A program made the translations under genes and the position numbers. Under the pieces are notes generated by a model. It searched no databases and was not told where the DNA came from. It worked only from the letters and a program-made list of their open reading frames with translations. This document shows positions 1 to 7,977 of a DNA stretch of 64,000 bases, in pieces. This DNA is from Henricia sp. BOLD:AAB3569 (Eukaryota; Echinodermata; Asteroidea; Spinulosida; Echinasteridae), in NCBI GenBank assembly GCA_037783545.1, contig JBBELK010001634.1, positions 21,000-84,999 on the forward strand, read 5' to 3'. How positions within the stretch are numbered: position 1 is the stretch's first letter; every line of letters begins with the position of its first letter.

Positions 1-326
1 CTGCCTTCTGTCCTTGGAAAGGCACAGTGGCCGCCACCGCTGTACGATTTTGTTTTTCCAGACAATGATCGCGCAATCGCGCGCGCGCGAAGCCAAATCG
101 AACAAATGCACGCACACGATGCACAATGTAGTTGAATTCTGCGTATTGTAAACACTTATGAACAAACACACTGCCCATGTGGGACGTGCCAAGTACACGA
201 TGTACACAACTATAGCACACGCACCAATGGCGTTGTCTAACGAAATTGCACTACATTCATGTGAGCCCGCACTTGTGTCAAAATATGAAAGGATTTGGCG
301 CATGCGCAAACTGTGACATAGCCCCT
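1..326. other. Upstream intron sequence, nothing recognised
   Basis: Contains a short CG-alternating run near 75-92. I see no exon-like frame and no repeat shared with the rest of the window. Confidence 0.5.
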
Positions 327-627
327 TTAAGAGCCCATTGTCTCATTTGCAGAATTTTAATGAATTTCTGACCAAAGAAGAACGTTGGTAAACTATCCTG
401 CAGAAATGATGCAACAATGTTTGACAATACCATGCTAAAAATGAATACCCTATACACACTTAATATTTTGCGTATATCCTTCAGTTCTTAATTTTCTGCA
501 GAAAGGTATCTTTTTTGACCCCAAAAAATGTGGTGTTTGTTACCACTGCTATCCACACTGAGTAAGATTTTTCTTGTCAACTCCTGAAGTTGTTGGGGTC
601 AATGCAAATGATACAATGGCCTTTTAA
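327..627 (+). mobile_element. TTAA-flanked MITE, ATTTGCA-type, degraded copy
   Basis: It begins TTAAGAGCCCATTGTCTCAT and ends GCAAATGATACAATGG before CTTTTAA, so the ends are inverted repeats. Internal words match the copy at 624-997. Its right TTAA is shared with the next element. Confidence 0.6.
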
Positions 628-997
628 AGGCCCTATGTATCATTTGCAAGATAAAACTTTTTACAGATTCATGGAATAAGAGCGTAACATATCTAAGGAC
701 GAAAGTTGGTAAACTAGCCTCAAGAAATTTTAGCTACTTGGTACATGGAGATGCATCAATGCTTCAGAAAATCTATTGTGGATTTTGTGTACAAGTGAAT
801 GGTAAAAAAGTCCTGTGCTCGGGACTTTTTAAGAAAACCACCTTTGGTTGTCAATTTCCAGCATGAAATACCATTTTGGACGGAAATAAATTAATGTAGT
901 GTTTGTTACCATTGCTATCAACATTTTGAGTAAGGTTTTTTTGTCAACTCATGAAAAACAAAATTGGGTCATTGCAAATGATACAATTGGCCTTTAA
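624..997 (+). mobile_element. TTAA-flanked MITE, ATTTGCA-type
   Basis: The ends are TTAAAGGCCCTATGTATCAT and ATGATACAATTGGCCTTTAA. The same 375-bp element recurs reversed at 25581-25966 and truncated at 62670-63005. TTAA at both ends is the signature of piggyBac-type target duplication. No coding capacity. Confidence 0.8.
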
Positions 998-1316
998 ACC
1001 CTCCAGAATTTATTCCCCCTTTTTTTCAGTTAAATGTTTTTGTTACAGTAAACGCTGAGGTTAAGCTGTGTACATTACGTGAAAACATACCGTAAAATTC
1101 GGGTATGGAAAAAAATATACTAATAACACAGAACAACCGAACATGGGATAAGGGGAAAAATCACATTGTGATTAGGCACCATATCATATATTGCGTTGGT
1201 CACTAAAAGTAGATACGGGGTACTTATTTAAAACTTAATTGGTTCTTATACCCTCTAGTTTAGACTCGACAGAAATGAAACTCGGCAATGATTAGACCGC
1301 CGGTACCCCGGCCATC
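998..1316. other. Intron, nothing recognised
   Basis: AT-rich, with a polypyrimidine run at 1016-1030. No exon or shared repeat seen. Confidence 0.4.
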
Positions 1317-1400
1317 TTATGTGTATAAGGTGCACCCCCGACTTAAGGTAATTGCCACAGTGCAAAAAAAGTGCGCCTTATACGCGGGTTTTTACAGTAC
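1317..1400. mobile_element. Terminal fragment of an inverted-repeat transposon (GTGTATAAGGTGCAC type)
   Basis: The arms TGTGTATAAGGTGCAC and GTGCGCCTTATACGCG face each other, and the right side ends TTTTTACAGTA. A related end (TACCGTAAAATCTAGTGTAT) occurs at 42092. The right end touches exon 1, so its last bases form one of the two possible acceptors. Confidence 0.55.
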
Positions 1401-1601
1401 ATGTTTGCTTATGACAGGAACAACATCAGCAGTCTGTTTGTAAGCCTCGCTGGATCGCTGCCCAGTACAATGGTTGGCTCTGTAGCAGGCATAGAGGGCG
1501 GTACATCATTACGGCGAGCTTCCAGCATACGCAAGGCCTGGTCCACCGGCACGGCGGCTATCAAGAGGAAATCAGTCTGTCTCCAGGTCAAATTCCAAGT
1601 G
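1398..1601 (+). CDS. MYO18A: MYO18 exon 1 (in window): motor loop 2 region
   Basis: The exon encodes about 68 residues including GSVAGIEGGTSLRRASSIRK and a basic stretch ending AAIKRKSVCLQVKFQV. By position before the HFVHC motif it corresponds to surface loop 2 between the 50K and 20K parts of the motor, an actin-facing loop in myosins. The Gly-rich then Arg/Lys-rich pattern is like vertebrate MYO18A. The donor is GTG|GTGAGT at 1601, phase 0. The acceptor is ambiguous: TTTTTACAG before 1398 (used here) or TATGACAG before 1418. The first lies inside the terminal sequence of a transposon, so 1418 may be the ancestral start; it would need phase 2 from the upstream exon. Confidence 0.88.
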
Positions 1602-1800
1602 GTGAGTTGGCCACATTTTAAAAAACAATTATTCATAAATACCTTAGCAGCGTTCGAATTAGCACTGGTCCGTTGGCCAAATGACAGTTGAAATCGTCTC
1701 GGGCCAGCTTGAAAGCCTCCCCAAATGGTCCGGCTGTCCAATTGAAATAAAACAGACCCACATCGTACTACAGTTTCTTTCGTAAAAAACTCCCACAGCC

Positions 1801-2386
1801 ATAAAACCGCTTTCGATACGGTCCTTGGCCACCCGGTTCCAATTTATTCCCCTGGAGCAAAAGACTGCACTTGCAGTTATGTATGTCTCTGGGGCTGGAA
1901 ACTTGATGACTAGTTTTTATTTCAAGTCGTAAATCAATCTTATTTCCCAAGTCCAGTCACAAGTCATTTTCTCCAGAGTCAAGTCACAGGTGAAAAACCA
2001 AAAACTGACTTGACCCCAAGCTAACAAGTTGCCCAGGGACCAATTTCATAGAGGTGTTTAAGCACAAATATTTGCTTAAGCACAAAAAAACTCTTGCTTA
2101 GTACCGGTAGGGAATGTTACCAGTGAAATCCTCGTGTGATAGAAGTAGTGTATAATGACCAGTGTTAGAGGACTGTTTCATTACCATGACAATCTCATGA
2201 ATTTTTGCTGGTAACCTAATTTTATCAAGCAAAGTTTTTCATGCTTAAGCAATTTTTCATGCTTAAGCATCTCTGTGAAATTGGCCCCTGGTAGTACTAT
2301 GGCCTAGGGCTACTTCTGTATAACCGCCCCAAGAGTACACTCACACTTAGAACTGCATATATGCAGTTCCCCGTTGCGAAGGGATT
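1801..2386. mobile_element. TTAACCACTTCGCG-type MITE, old copy, interrupted
   Basis: The stretch 1836-2030 is closely similar to 37826-38030, and 2310-2386 to 38073-38140 (AGAACTGCATAT..GCAGTTCCCC). Relative to that copy it carries the insertion at 2034-2290. The ends are eroded. Confidence 0.65.
2034..2290. mobile_element. CCAATTTCAT-type MITE, short subfamily, nested
   Basis: The 257-bp element has ends CAGGGACCAATTTCAT and ATGAAATTGG-type sequence closing CCCCTG, with several copies of TGCTTAAGCA in both orientations. It sits inside the 1801-2386 element, so it is the younger of the two. Confidence 0.7.
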
Positions 2387-2434
2387 ATTGTGCACAAAAA
2401 CATGCATCCTTGAGAATTTATAACAAAAGAGCCT

Positions 2435-2690
2435 TTCAAGACTCCAGAATAGTTCTAAAATTCACCAGAAAGCTCTAAAATGTACCACACATTTTCAAAC
2501 TTTTAATGGGGAGAACCTTATGACTACCAAATTTTTCTAATTTATTTACTCAAATGTGGTTATTGCAAACTTTAAAGGTTGTGTGAAATGAACAACCAGA
2601 AATGTTAACGGTAACCGGGCCACTTGAAATGCCGACGGGCCAGTGAAGATTTAAGCCAACTGGCCCTGTTGGCCAGTTGGGAAAAAAGTT
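2435..2690 (+). repeat. Dispersed repeat, unfilled copy
   Basis: Similar along its length to 48727-48913 plus 49458-49480 (AGCTCTAAAATGTAC, GGGCCACTTGAAATGCCGAC). This copy lacks the 544-bp MITE that splits the other one at a TTAA. Confidence 0.7.
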
Positions 2691-2704
2691 AAGGGCAAAC
2701 ACTG

Positions 2705-3187
2705 AATTTAGACAGTTTGCGCATCCCTATTGGCTGAGAGCACGTCACATGGTACCGTGCCCTCGTCAGTTTCAGCATGTAAGGAAGATGCGCACACACT
2801 CAACCGAAAAACAAATTTGACACAGTATGAACAAAAAATTAAGTGAAGTTTTCCCAGCCGTCTGCGTGTGCGTACAACACACGCGCAATGCACGTACATG
2901 TACAACGCACGTTCCATCAAACAGCCCGTCAGAAAGCAGTGAACGTGGCACGTGTATGGAAGTTGGCAAAAGATACAAAATGTCTAAACAGCGAAGACTA
3001 CTGTCAAAGAATTTTGGCGAGTTTTGGTCAGTCTTAAACAGTACGTATAAAAACCGGCTAGAGGCCTGGACGCTGATAATGACCCGAGTCGCAAGGTGAG
3101 GTCCATTATTAGCATCCAGGCCCCTAGCCGGTTTTTAAACGTACTGTTTAAGACTGGCCAAACCCACTTTTATTCCCACTCATAAAT
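2705..3187 (-). mobile_element. Hairpin-ended element, family H (reverse)
   Basis: One end carries a perfect-looking stem around GCATCCAGGCCCCTAGCCGG (3030-3140). The other end carries CCCTATTGGCTGAGAGCACG. The same structure occurs at 6115, 23632, 33489 and 36355. No coding potential. Confidence 0.7.
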
Positions 3188-3239
3188 ATCTTTTTGTGTA
3201 AATTAGTAAACTTGCCGTTTTGAATGTAGAAGCAACGAG

Positions 3240-3330
3240 GTTAGTGTGATCACTGCACTGCTTTATGGAACCGGATAAATTAGTTTACAAAACTTTTTTT
3301 TTGTTAACGATATCCTTGAAAATATACAGA
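3240..3330. repeat. Fragment of ATCCGGTTCC foldback family
   Basis: GGAACCGGATAAATTAGTTT with flanks matches 57980-58030 and, reversed, 35225-35280. Confidence 0.55.
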
Positions 3331-3386
3331 CTGATATGGATACGCTCCTTTAACTCGTCTCGTATCTCGTGTCGTTCATTCCTCAG

Positions 3387-3476
3387 GACAGCATAATGGA
3401 GTCCCTTCGCCGTACACGGCTGCACTTTGTGCATTGCCTCCTACCCCAAGCCACCGCTGGCCTGTGTGAAATCAAG
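3387..3476 (+). CDS. MYO18A: In-frame duplicate of the start of MYO18 exon 2 (alternative or relic)
   Basis: Ninety bases encode DSIMESLRRTRLHFVHC and 13 further residues, almost the same as the start of exon 2 placed 174 bp downstream. The upstream flank is copied too (CTCGTGTCG..TTCA..CCTCAG), so this copy has its own 3' splice site. The reading frame stays open from 3387 through the 84 bp between the copies and into exon 2. No convincing 5' splice site ends the first copy, so it cannot easily act as a separate exon. Use of its acceptor would extend exon 2 by 58 codons and put a second LHFVHC segment in the motor, which seems structurally costly. A recent neutral duplication is also possible. 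Confidence 0.6.
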
Positions 3477-3560
3477 AGGCCAAATCCTAGATCCCTCCAC
3501 GTCAATTGCAGATTTCAGTTTACTAACCCATCTCATATCTCGTGTCGCTTCACTCCCCAG

Positions 3561-3780
3561 GACGGCATTATAGAGTCCCTTCGGCGTACACGACTACACT
3601 TTGTACATTGCCTCCTACCCCAAGCCACCGCAGGCCTGTGTGAAATCAAGAACCTTGGGGCTAAATCCTCCCCCACCACTGCGCCCACGGCCACCGCGGA
3701 CGGGTTCATGGATGTCCCATACCTAAGGAAACAGGTCCGAGCAGGCAAGATTTTGGAGTCTGCTAAGCTACATAAATATG
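3561..3780 (+). CDS. MYO18A: MYO18 exon 2: LHFVHC segment and SH-helix region of motor
   Basis: This 220-bp exon starts after CACTCCCCAG and ends ATATG|GTAAGAG, phase 1. It encodes DGIIESLRRTRLHFVHCLLP, matching the HFVRCIIPN segment of other myosins, then a low-complexity Ser/Thr/Pro/Ala insert (about residues 33-50), then DVPYLRKQVRAGKILESAKL. The last part aligns with the SH1/SH2 helix (RCNGVLEGIRIC in myosin II), and both reactive cysteines are absent, which fits a catalytically degenerate motor. Directly upstream lies an in-frame copy of the exon start with its own acceptor (3387). If that acceptor is used, the protein gains 58 residues. Confidence 0.93.
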
Positions 3781-3951
3781 GTAAGAGTTATAGACGATAT
3801 TGAATAGCTGCCATCTTGCAGGGCAGTTTCGTTGTTTCTGGATGACATGCATGATTGCATATTTTGTGCTTACATTGTTGACCAATTTAAATGTCAAAAG
3901 TTGCCCTACAAGATGACAGGTATTTGATATGGATTATTTCCCACATCTTAA

Positions 3952-4413
3952 ACCCCGTTCTCACTAGAGAAATCGCTTCATTCGACGAAGAGATTTCCTG
4001 ATGTGAACACACGCCTCTTCATTGGACTATGATTAGAATCGCTTCATTCAATGAAGGAAATAACTTCATTCGACGAAGAGATCGCTTTATTCGACAAAGC
4101 AAATTTGTAATGTGAACGGCTCCCTTCATTCGATGAAGTGATTTGGCGGACCTGTTACACAAGCGCGTTGTGCGTCGAGCAAGAGTTGGTTTTTGACGCA
4201 CCGCTGGAAAACCACACAGCACGTCTGAACGCTTGAAGCTCAGCGCTTGATGCGCGACGCACATGTACGACCTTCCACAGTTTCATTCGATCTTCGTTAG
4301 CGATCGCTCTTCGTTAGATCTTTGTTAAGTGATATATGAACGCACGCTTCATTAACTAACGATGATTAACTAATCTTCGTCGAACGAAGCGATTTCTCTA
4401 GTGAGAACGGGGT
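3952..4413. mobile_element. Foldback element saturated with TTCATTCGACGAAG
   Basis: Ends are ACCCCGTTCTCACTAGAGAA and TTCTCTAGTGAGAACGGGGT, near-perfect inverted repeats. The left half holds at least six copies of the self-complementary word CTTCATTCGACGAAG or close variants in both orientations. The right half is rich in CTTCGTTAG and TTAACTAACGATG. A second copy is at 54801-55147. Confidence 0.8.
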
Positions 4414-4449
4414 CATGGTCCCAAAAATCAGCTTAACTCTCCAACATGT

Positions 4450-4620
4450 CTAACATACCATGAGGTGCTTTTGGAAGATGGACAAGGAGTTCCAAAGAGA
4501 TGTAGTACATGGGGGAAAGCTGTTCGAATAACTCTTCGTTCTACATCTTGGCAAAGTTATAGTGTATAGGTGAAAACAAGCAGAAAGCCTGGTCTTACGC
4601 TCATAACACGCTGATAGGAG
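4450..4620 (-). pseudogene. LINE reverse-transcriptase C-terminal fragment
   Basis: The minus strand reads TLPRCRTKSYSNSFPPCTTS then LWNSLS. This matches the RT..Y.NSFFPRTI..WN.LP motif found near the C-terminus of Jockey/CR1-type LINE ORF2 proteins. Only about 55 residues are present, with no catalytic motif, so it is a dead relic. Confidence 0.55.
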
Positions 4621-5078
4621 GAACCAGATCGGACAGACTGGTGGCACATTTACCATGAACACTATAGGATCCCCTGTGAATGTTGGAAGGTGTATATTGG
4701 CAAGACTGGGAGGGACCTACCCAGCAGACTCAAAGAACACAGAGCCCACGGCCGCAGAGGAGACTATGACATATCAGCCATTGTCAAGCAATCTTACAGC
4801 GAGGACCATATCATCAACTGGGAAGCCGCACAACTGATAGCGCCCATCGACAAATGGCACCCAAGACGCATCAGGGAAGCCATCAAAATACACAGGCACA
4901 ACACAGTACCCAAGACATTGGCTTCAACATCAGCAATATCTGGCACTCCCTATTATTTAACCAACCAGACCGATGGGTCACGTATACCCTATGTCCTCCC
5001 CCCATGACAGCCACTGCCACAATGACACGCACCAGTGAGCACACCACAGCCAACCACATGATTAGGATCCTTGCATAA
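4618..5078 (+). pseudogene. Penelope-like element remnant, GIY-YIG endonuclease end
   Basis: The + strand reads WWHIYHEHYRIPCECWKVYI then GKTGRDLPSRLKEHRAHGRR. The pattern YRIPCEC.KVYIG.TGR..RLKEH is typical of the GIY-YIG domain at the C-terminus of Penelope-like retroelements; the paired Tyr/Gly residues and the Arg are visible. The frame shifts once near 4914 to continue DIGFNISNIWHSLL, the usual tail of these proteins. The reverse transcriptase is absent. Confidence 0.75.
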
Positions 5079-5159
5079 CCACGCCTCCCCAAGCCATGCC
5101 GCTTCAGTGCACACATTGTACACTGAATGCCCTTAACCAGTACTTATAGTCCTGTAGTT

Positions 5160-5272
5160 GAACAGAGCACACTGTTTACGCTCACCGGTTCTTTTCAGAA
5201 CCACACATATACATGAGATTCACATGGTGCTACCGTAAACCCATACACATATTGATTTCCACCATGCATAGC
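5160..5272. repeat. Dispersed repeat fragment
   Basis: CTCACCGGTTCTTTTCAGAA and the following 90 bp match 6010-6105 and, reversed, 15745-15855. Confidence 0.5.
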
Positions 5273-5273
5273 C

Positions 5274-5798
5274 TTAAAGGCAGTATACATGATTGGTATC
5301 TCGAAAATCAGAAATGTTCACAGATGTACGCCTAACTTACACAATATAAACATGATGACCGTAGAAAACTTTCCCTAAAATGTTTTTTTTCTAAAGTGCT
5401 ATAGTCTTTGAGAAATTAGTAAAACAATTATTTTTCGTCTCATGAGACAAAAATTTGATTCGCCCCAAAACCATTTCGCCCAAGTGCCATTTCGCCCCAA
5501 ACCACTTCGCCCGAGTGCCATTTCGCCCCAAATCACTTCGTCCAAACACTACATCGCCCAAATGCTACTTTGCCCCAAAACCACTTCGTGCACAGGCCGT
5601 GGTTCAGGGCGAAATGGTTCAGGGCGAAGTGGTTTTGGGGCGAAATGACTGCAAACCCTTTTTTGACTGTTTTCTCAAAAGTTAGACGAGGTACGGAGCT
5701 GGTTTTTGCTCAGGTTGGTTTTAATCATGCATATCTTCAATCACACAGGGGGATAAAACTATTTATAACAGTTTACCAATCATGTATACTATCTTTAA
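5274..5798 (+). mobile_element. TTAA-flanked MITE with internal TTCGCCC array (copy A)
   Basis: Ends are TTAAAGGCAGTATACATGAT and ATCATGTATACTATCTTTAA. The centre (5459-5645) is an array of CATTTCGCCC and CACTTCGCCC units, first in one orientation and then inverted (GGGCGAAATGG). Other copies are at 20110, about 30895 and 57371. Confidence 0.85.
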
Positions 5799-5847
5799 GT
5801 CTTACCAGACCTACACTTACTGTGTTTTGTGGCTCTTTATTTTTCAG

Positions 5848-5948
5848 GTTTCCCCGAGAGCATACAGTTCAGTGAGTTTCTGCGCAGATTTGAACTAGTG
5901 GGTCCAACCACTGCCAAGACCTCGGAACAAGTACTTGATGAGAGAAAG
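5848..5948 (+). CDS. MYO18A: MYO18 exon 3: start of converter domain
   Basis: The 101-bp exon follows TTATTTTTCAG and ends GAGAGAAAG|GTAACA. It begins by completing a Gly codon split from exon 2 and reads FPESIQFSEFLRRFELVGP then TTAKTSEQVLDERK. This corresponds to the GFPxRxxYxDFxxRYxxL stretch that opens the myosin converter, and the trailing VLDERK matches the VDERRAVEELL context of vertebrate MYO18A. A TTAA-flanked MITE ends 50 bp before the acceptor. Confidence 0.93.
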
Positions 5949-6009
5949 GTAACACTGCTAGACCCTCGTCTTCATGGAAACAGAGGACACTGTTTGAAAC
6001 ATTAAGTTC

Positions 6010-6110
6010 ACACTCACCGTTTCTTTTCAGAACTGCACATATATACACAAAAAAGAGAGATTCATATGGTGCTACTGCAAACCCTGTACACATGCCAGTA
6101 TTAATTAGGG
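6010..6110. repeat. Dispersed repeat fragment
   Basis: Similar to 5165-5265 (TCACCGTTTCTTTTCAGAAC). Confidence 0.45.
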
Positions 6111-6114
6111 ATTA

Positions 6115-7010
6115 AAAGTGGGTTTGAATGGTCTTAAACATACGTTTAAAACCGGATAGCGGCCTGGACGCTGATAATGGCCCAAGCCGAAGGCGCGGGC
6201 CATTATCAGCGTCCAGGTCCCTATTCGGTTTTAAACGGATTGTTTAAGACCGGCCAAACCCACTTTTAATCCCATTCATAAATACCTTTTTTGTGTAAAT
6301 CGGTAAAACTCACCAAAATTAGCTTGTCGTTGCATTCACTTTTTCGCTTTAAGCCCGCCGCACACGTGAGGTCGTTTGCTGAGCAAATGGCCTCACGTGT
6401 GTGGTGACATTTTGCTGCGTTTTTTGCCTCGCGAGGACGTGAGACAAAAATCTAACATGTTTGATTTCTTTTGCCTCGCGTGGCCAAAATCTCACCGTGT
6501 GCGGGGGTGCTGAGCCAAGTGCTGAGCAAAATAAAATCAACCAACCAATGAAAGTGCGCACTCTGTTCACGTGATATATCAAGATGGAGATACGATAGAC
6601 GACTAAGGAATATTTCACCGCAGCAAAATTTCACCGCACATGTGAGGCAGTTTGCTGAGCAAACGACCTCACGTGTGCGGCGGGCTTTATCTTGTTGTTT
6701 GTACGTTCAAACTGCTAGCTGTGTGTCGAGTTGTTGTTCGATCGCGCGCGTTATGCGTATAATGCAGATGTATTGTGTACGTGCACACAGACGTCCCGGT
6801 AGATGTCGCATGCACAGTGCATATTTTGCTGTCGGGAGCGTGCTGTTTCTGCGCTGCGTACGTGTGCGAGTTCCATACGCTTACTGGGTGCAGGCAGAAA
6901 CGCGAGCCAGCTAGTTTTAAACACTGGTTATTATCATTCGTTTAAAACCGGCAACGTGGTGTGTTCTCAGCCAATGTGGATGCGTAAAAGGTACATGTAT
7001 TTATGAATAC
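6115..7010 (+). mobile_element. Hairpin-ended element, family H, carrying a nested MITE
   Basis: Begins TTAGGGATTAAAAGTGGGTT with a long stem around GCGGCCTGGACGCTGATAAT (6135-6245) and ends near CAGCCAATGTGGATGCGTAA. The body is split at 6352-6686 by a second element. Confidence 0.7.
6352..6686. mobile_element. Nested MITE with TTA target duplication
   Basis: Ends AGCCCGCCGCACACGTGAGG and CCTCACGTGTGCGGCGGGCT form a long inverted repeat, flanked by TTA on both sides (6349-6351, 6687-6689). Internal words TTTGCTGAGCAAA and CTCACGTGTG repeat. A 3-bp TTA duplication suggests Harbinger-type mobilisation. Confidence 0.75.
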
Positions 7011-7089
7011 TTTTTATTGCACAGATAAATTGCTCAGATATATTGCAAAATATGAATGCGTTTTTCTTAGAAATATTTGCTAAAGTGTG

Positions 7090-7145
7090 TACAGGGTGGT
7101 TAAAAAAGGTTAACCCAAATTAAAAGTGATTTTTCACCCACTTCC
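7090..7145. repeat. Possible mariner-type MITE end
   Basis: TACAGGGTGGTTAAAAAAGG resembles the terminus of the element at 27797. Confidence 0.3.
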
Positions 7146-7458
7146 TGTAATTTCAGAGAATTGGTTTTTACCCATTTTTTATGAGTAGGTTGTTTAGCAA
7201 TATTCCTATATTGATTTAGCTTAAGCATGTTAAGTGGATTTCAAGATACATGTATGGCTCATTATACATGACATGTACAAAACTGGCTTATCCACGGGAG
7301 CCTCATTTCTAATAAGCACGATTGAACACAATGAAGACCTCCAAAGTGGTAAGAAGCTTTTTTTACCTTTAAATAACATATTTGTTGTAATAATGTTATG
7401 CATTATCCAGTATAATGAACATCATAATTATCAATGTGTTTTCCCTTCTATCCTGCAG

Positions 7459-7524
7459 GCAATTGACGATCTGTTGAAACACTGTGATCTGGATTCATCA
7501 ATGTACAAATTGGGGCTTAGTCAG
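7459..7524 (+). CDS. MYO18A: MYO18 exon 4: converter segment (22 codons)
   Basis: A 66-bp, phase 0-0 exon between ATCCTGCAG and CAG|GTAAGA encodes AIDDLLKHCDLDSSMYKLGL then SQ. It fits the converter strand just before the VFFKAG motif of myosins; exon 5 continues with IFFKPG. It is the shortest exon here and is followed by the longest intron (13.2 kb). Confidence 0.92.
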
Positions 7525-7859
7525 GTAAGAAAATACTTGAACATTATATAACTAAACTCCTCAAAAAAAGTTCGGAAAGTCAAGTTTGACTGACGATTTC
7601 TCTCTTGTTACTAAATTTCACTTGAATTTGGTATCATTGGAAAGCCCTGTTATTCCTCTTTACAGTGATGTGTCATTTGTTATGATTAATCATTTGGGGG
7701 ATGTGCAGTATAGCGGAATACAGGGGTGGGTGGAAAGTGAAATGTCACAAAATTCACTGCTATTGTCATGCAGTGCATTCCCCTTTTGCTTGGAAGATGG
7801 GAATGTGTCAATGCACTTTTTGACAATAGCAATGCATTTTGTGATTTTTACCATGAATT
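7525..7859. other. Intron, nothing recognised
   Basis: No exon or repeat shared with other parts of the window was seen. Confidence 0.4.
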
Positions 7860-7938
7860 AGGTACGATTAGCTACGATTTGGTACGATTGTGTGTAGACT
7901 CTATACACAATCGTACCAAATCGTAGCTAATCGTACCT
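7860..7938. repeat. 79-bp near-perfect hairpin
   Basis: Arms 7860-7897 and 7901-7938 pair at 37 of 38 positions around a 3-nt loop. Each arm is three 10-11-bp units sharing TACGATT. TA lies on both sides, so it may be a minimal MITE; a small-RNA precursor is the alternative. Confidence 0.7.
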
Positions 7939-7977
7939 ATTTCGTGGCCAAAATCGCACAGTGGGAGGCCCGCTTGA

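Noticed and set aside
1409..1741. 110-codon minus-strand frame opposite exon 1
   Set aside because: It is the complement of the coding exon, and the + strand product fits myosin XVIII precisely.
5442..5685. Repetitive frames with FAPNHF-type motifs
   Set aside because: Translation of the TTCGCCC array in several frames gives equally open products, so this is base composition and not coding.
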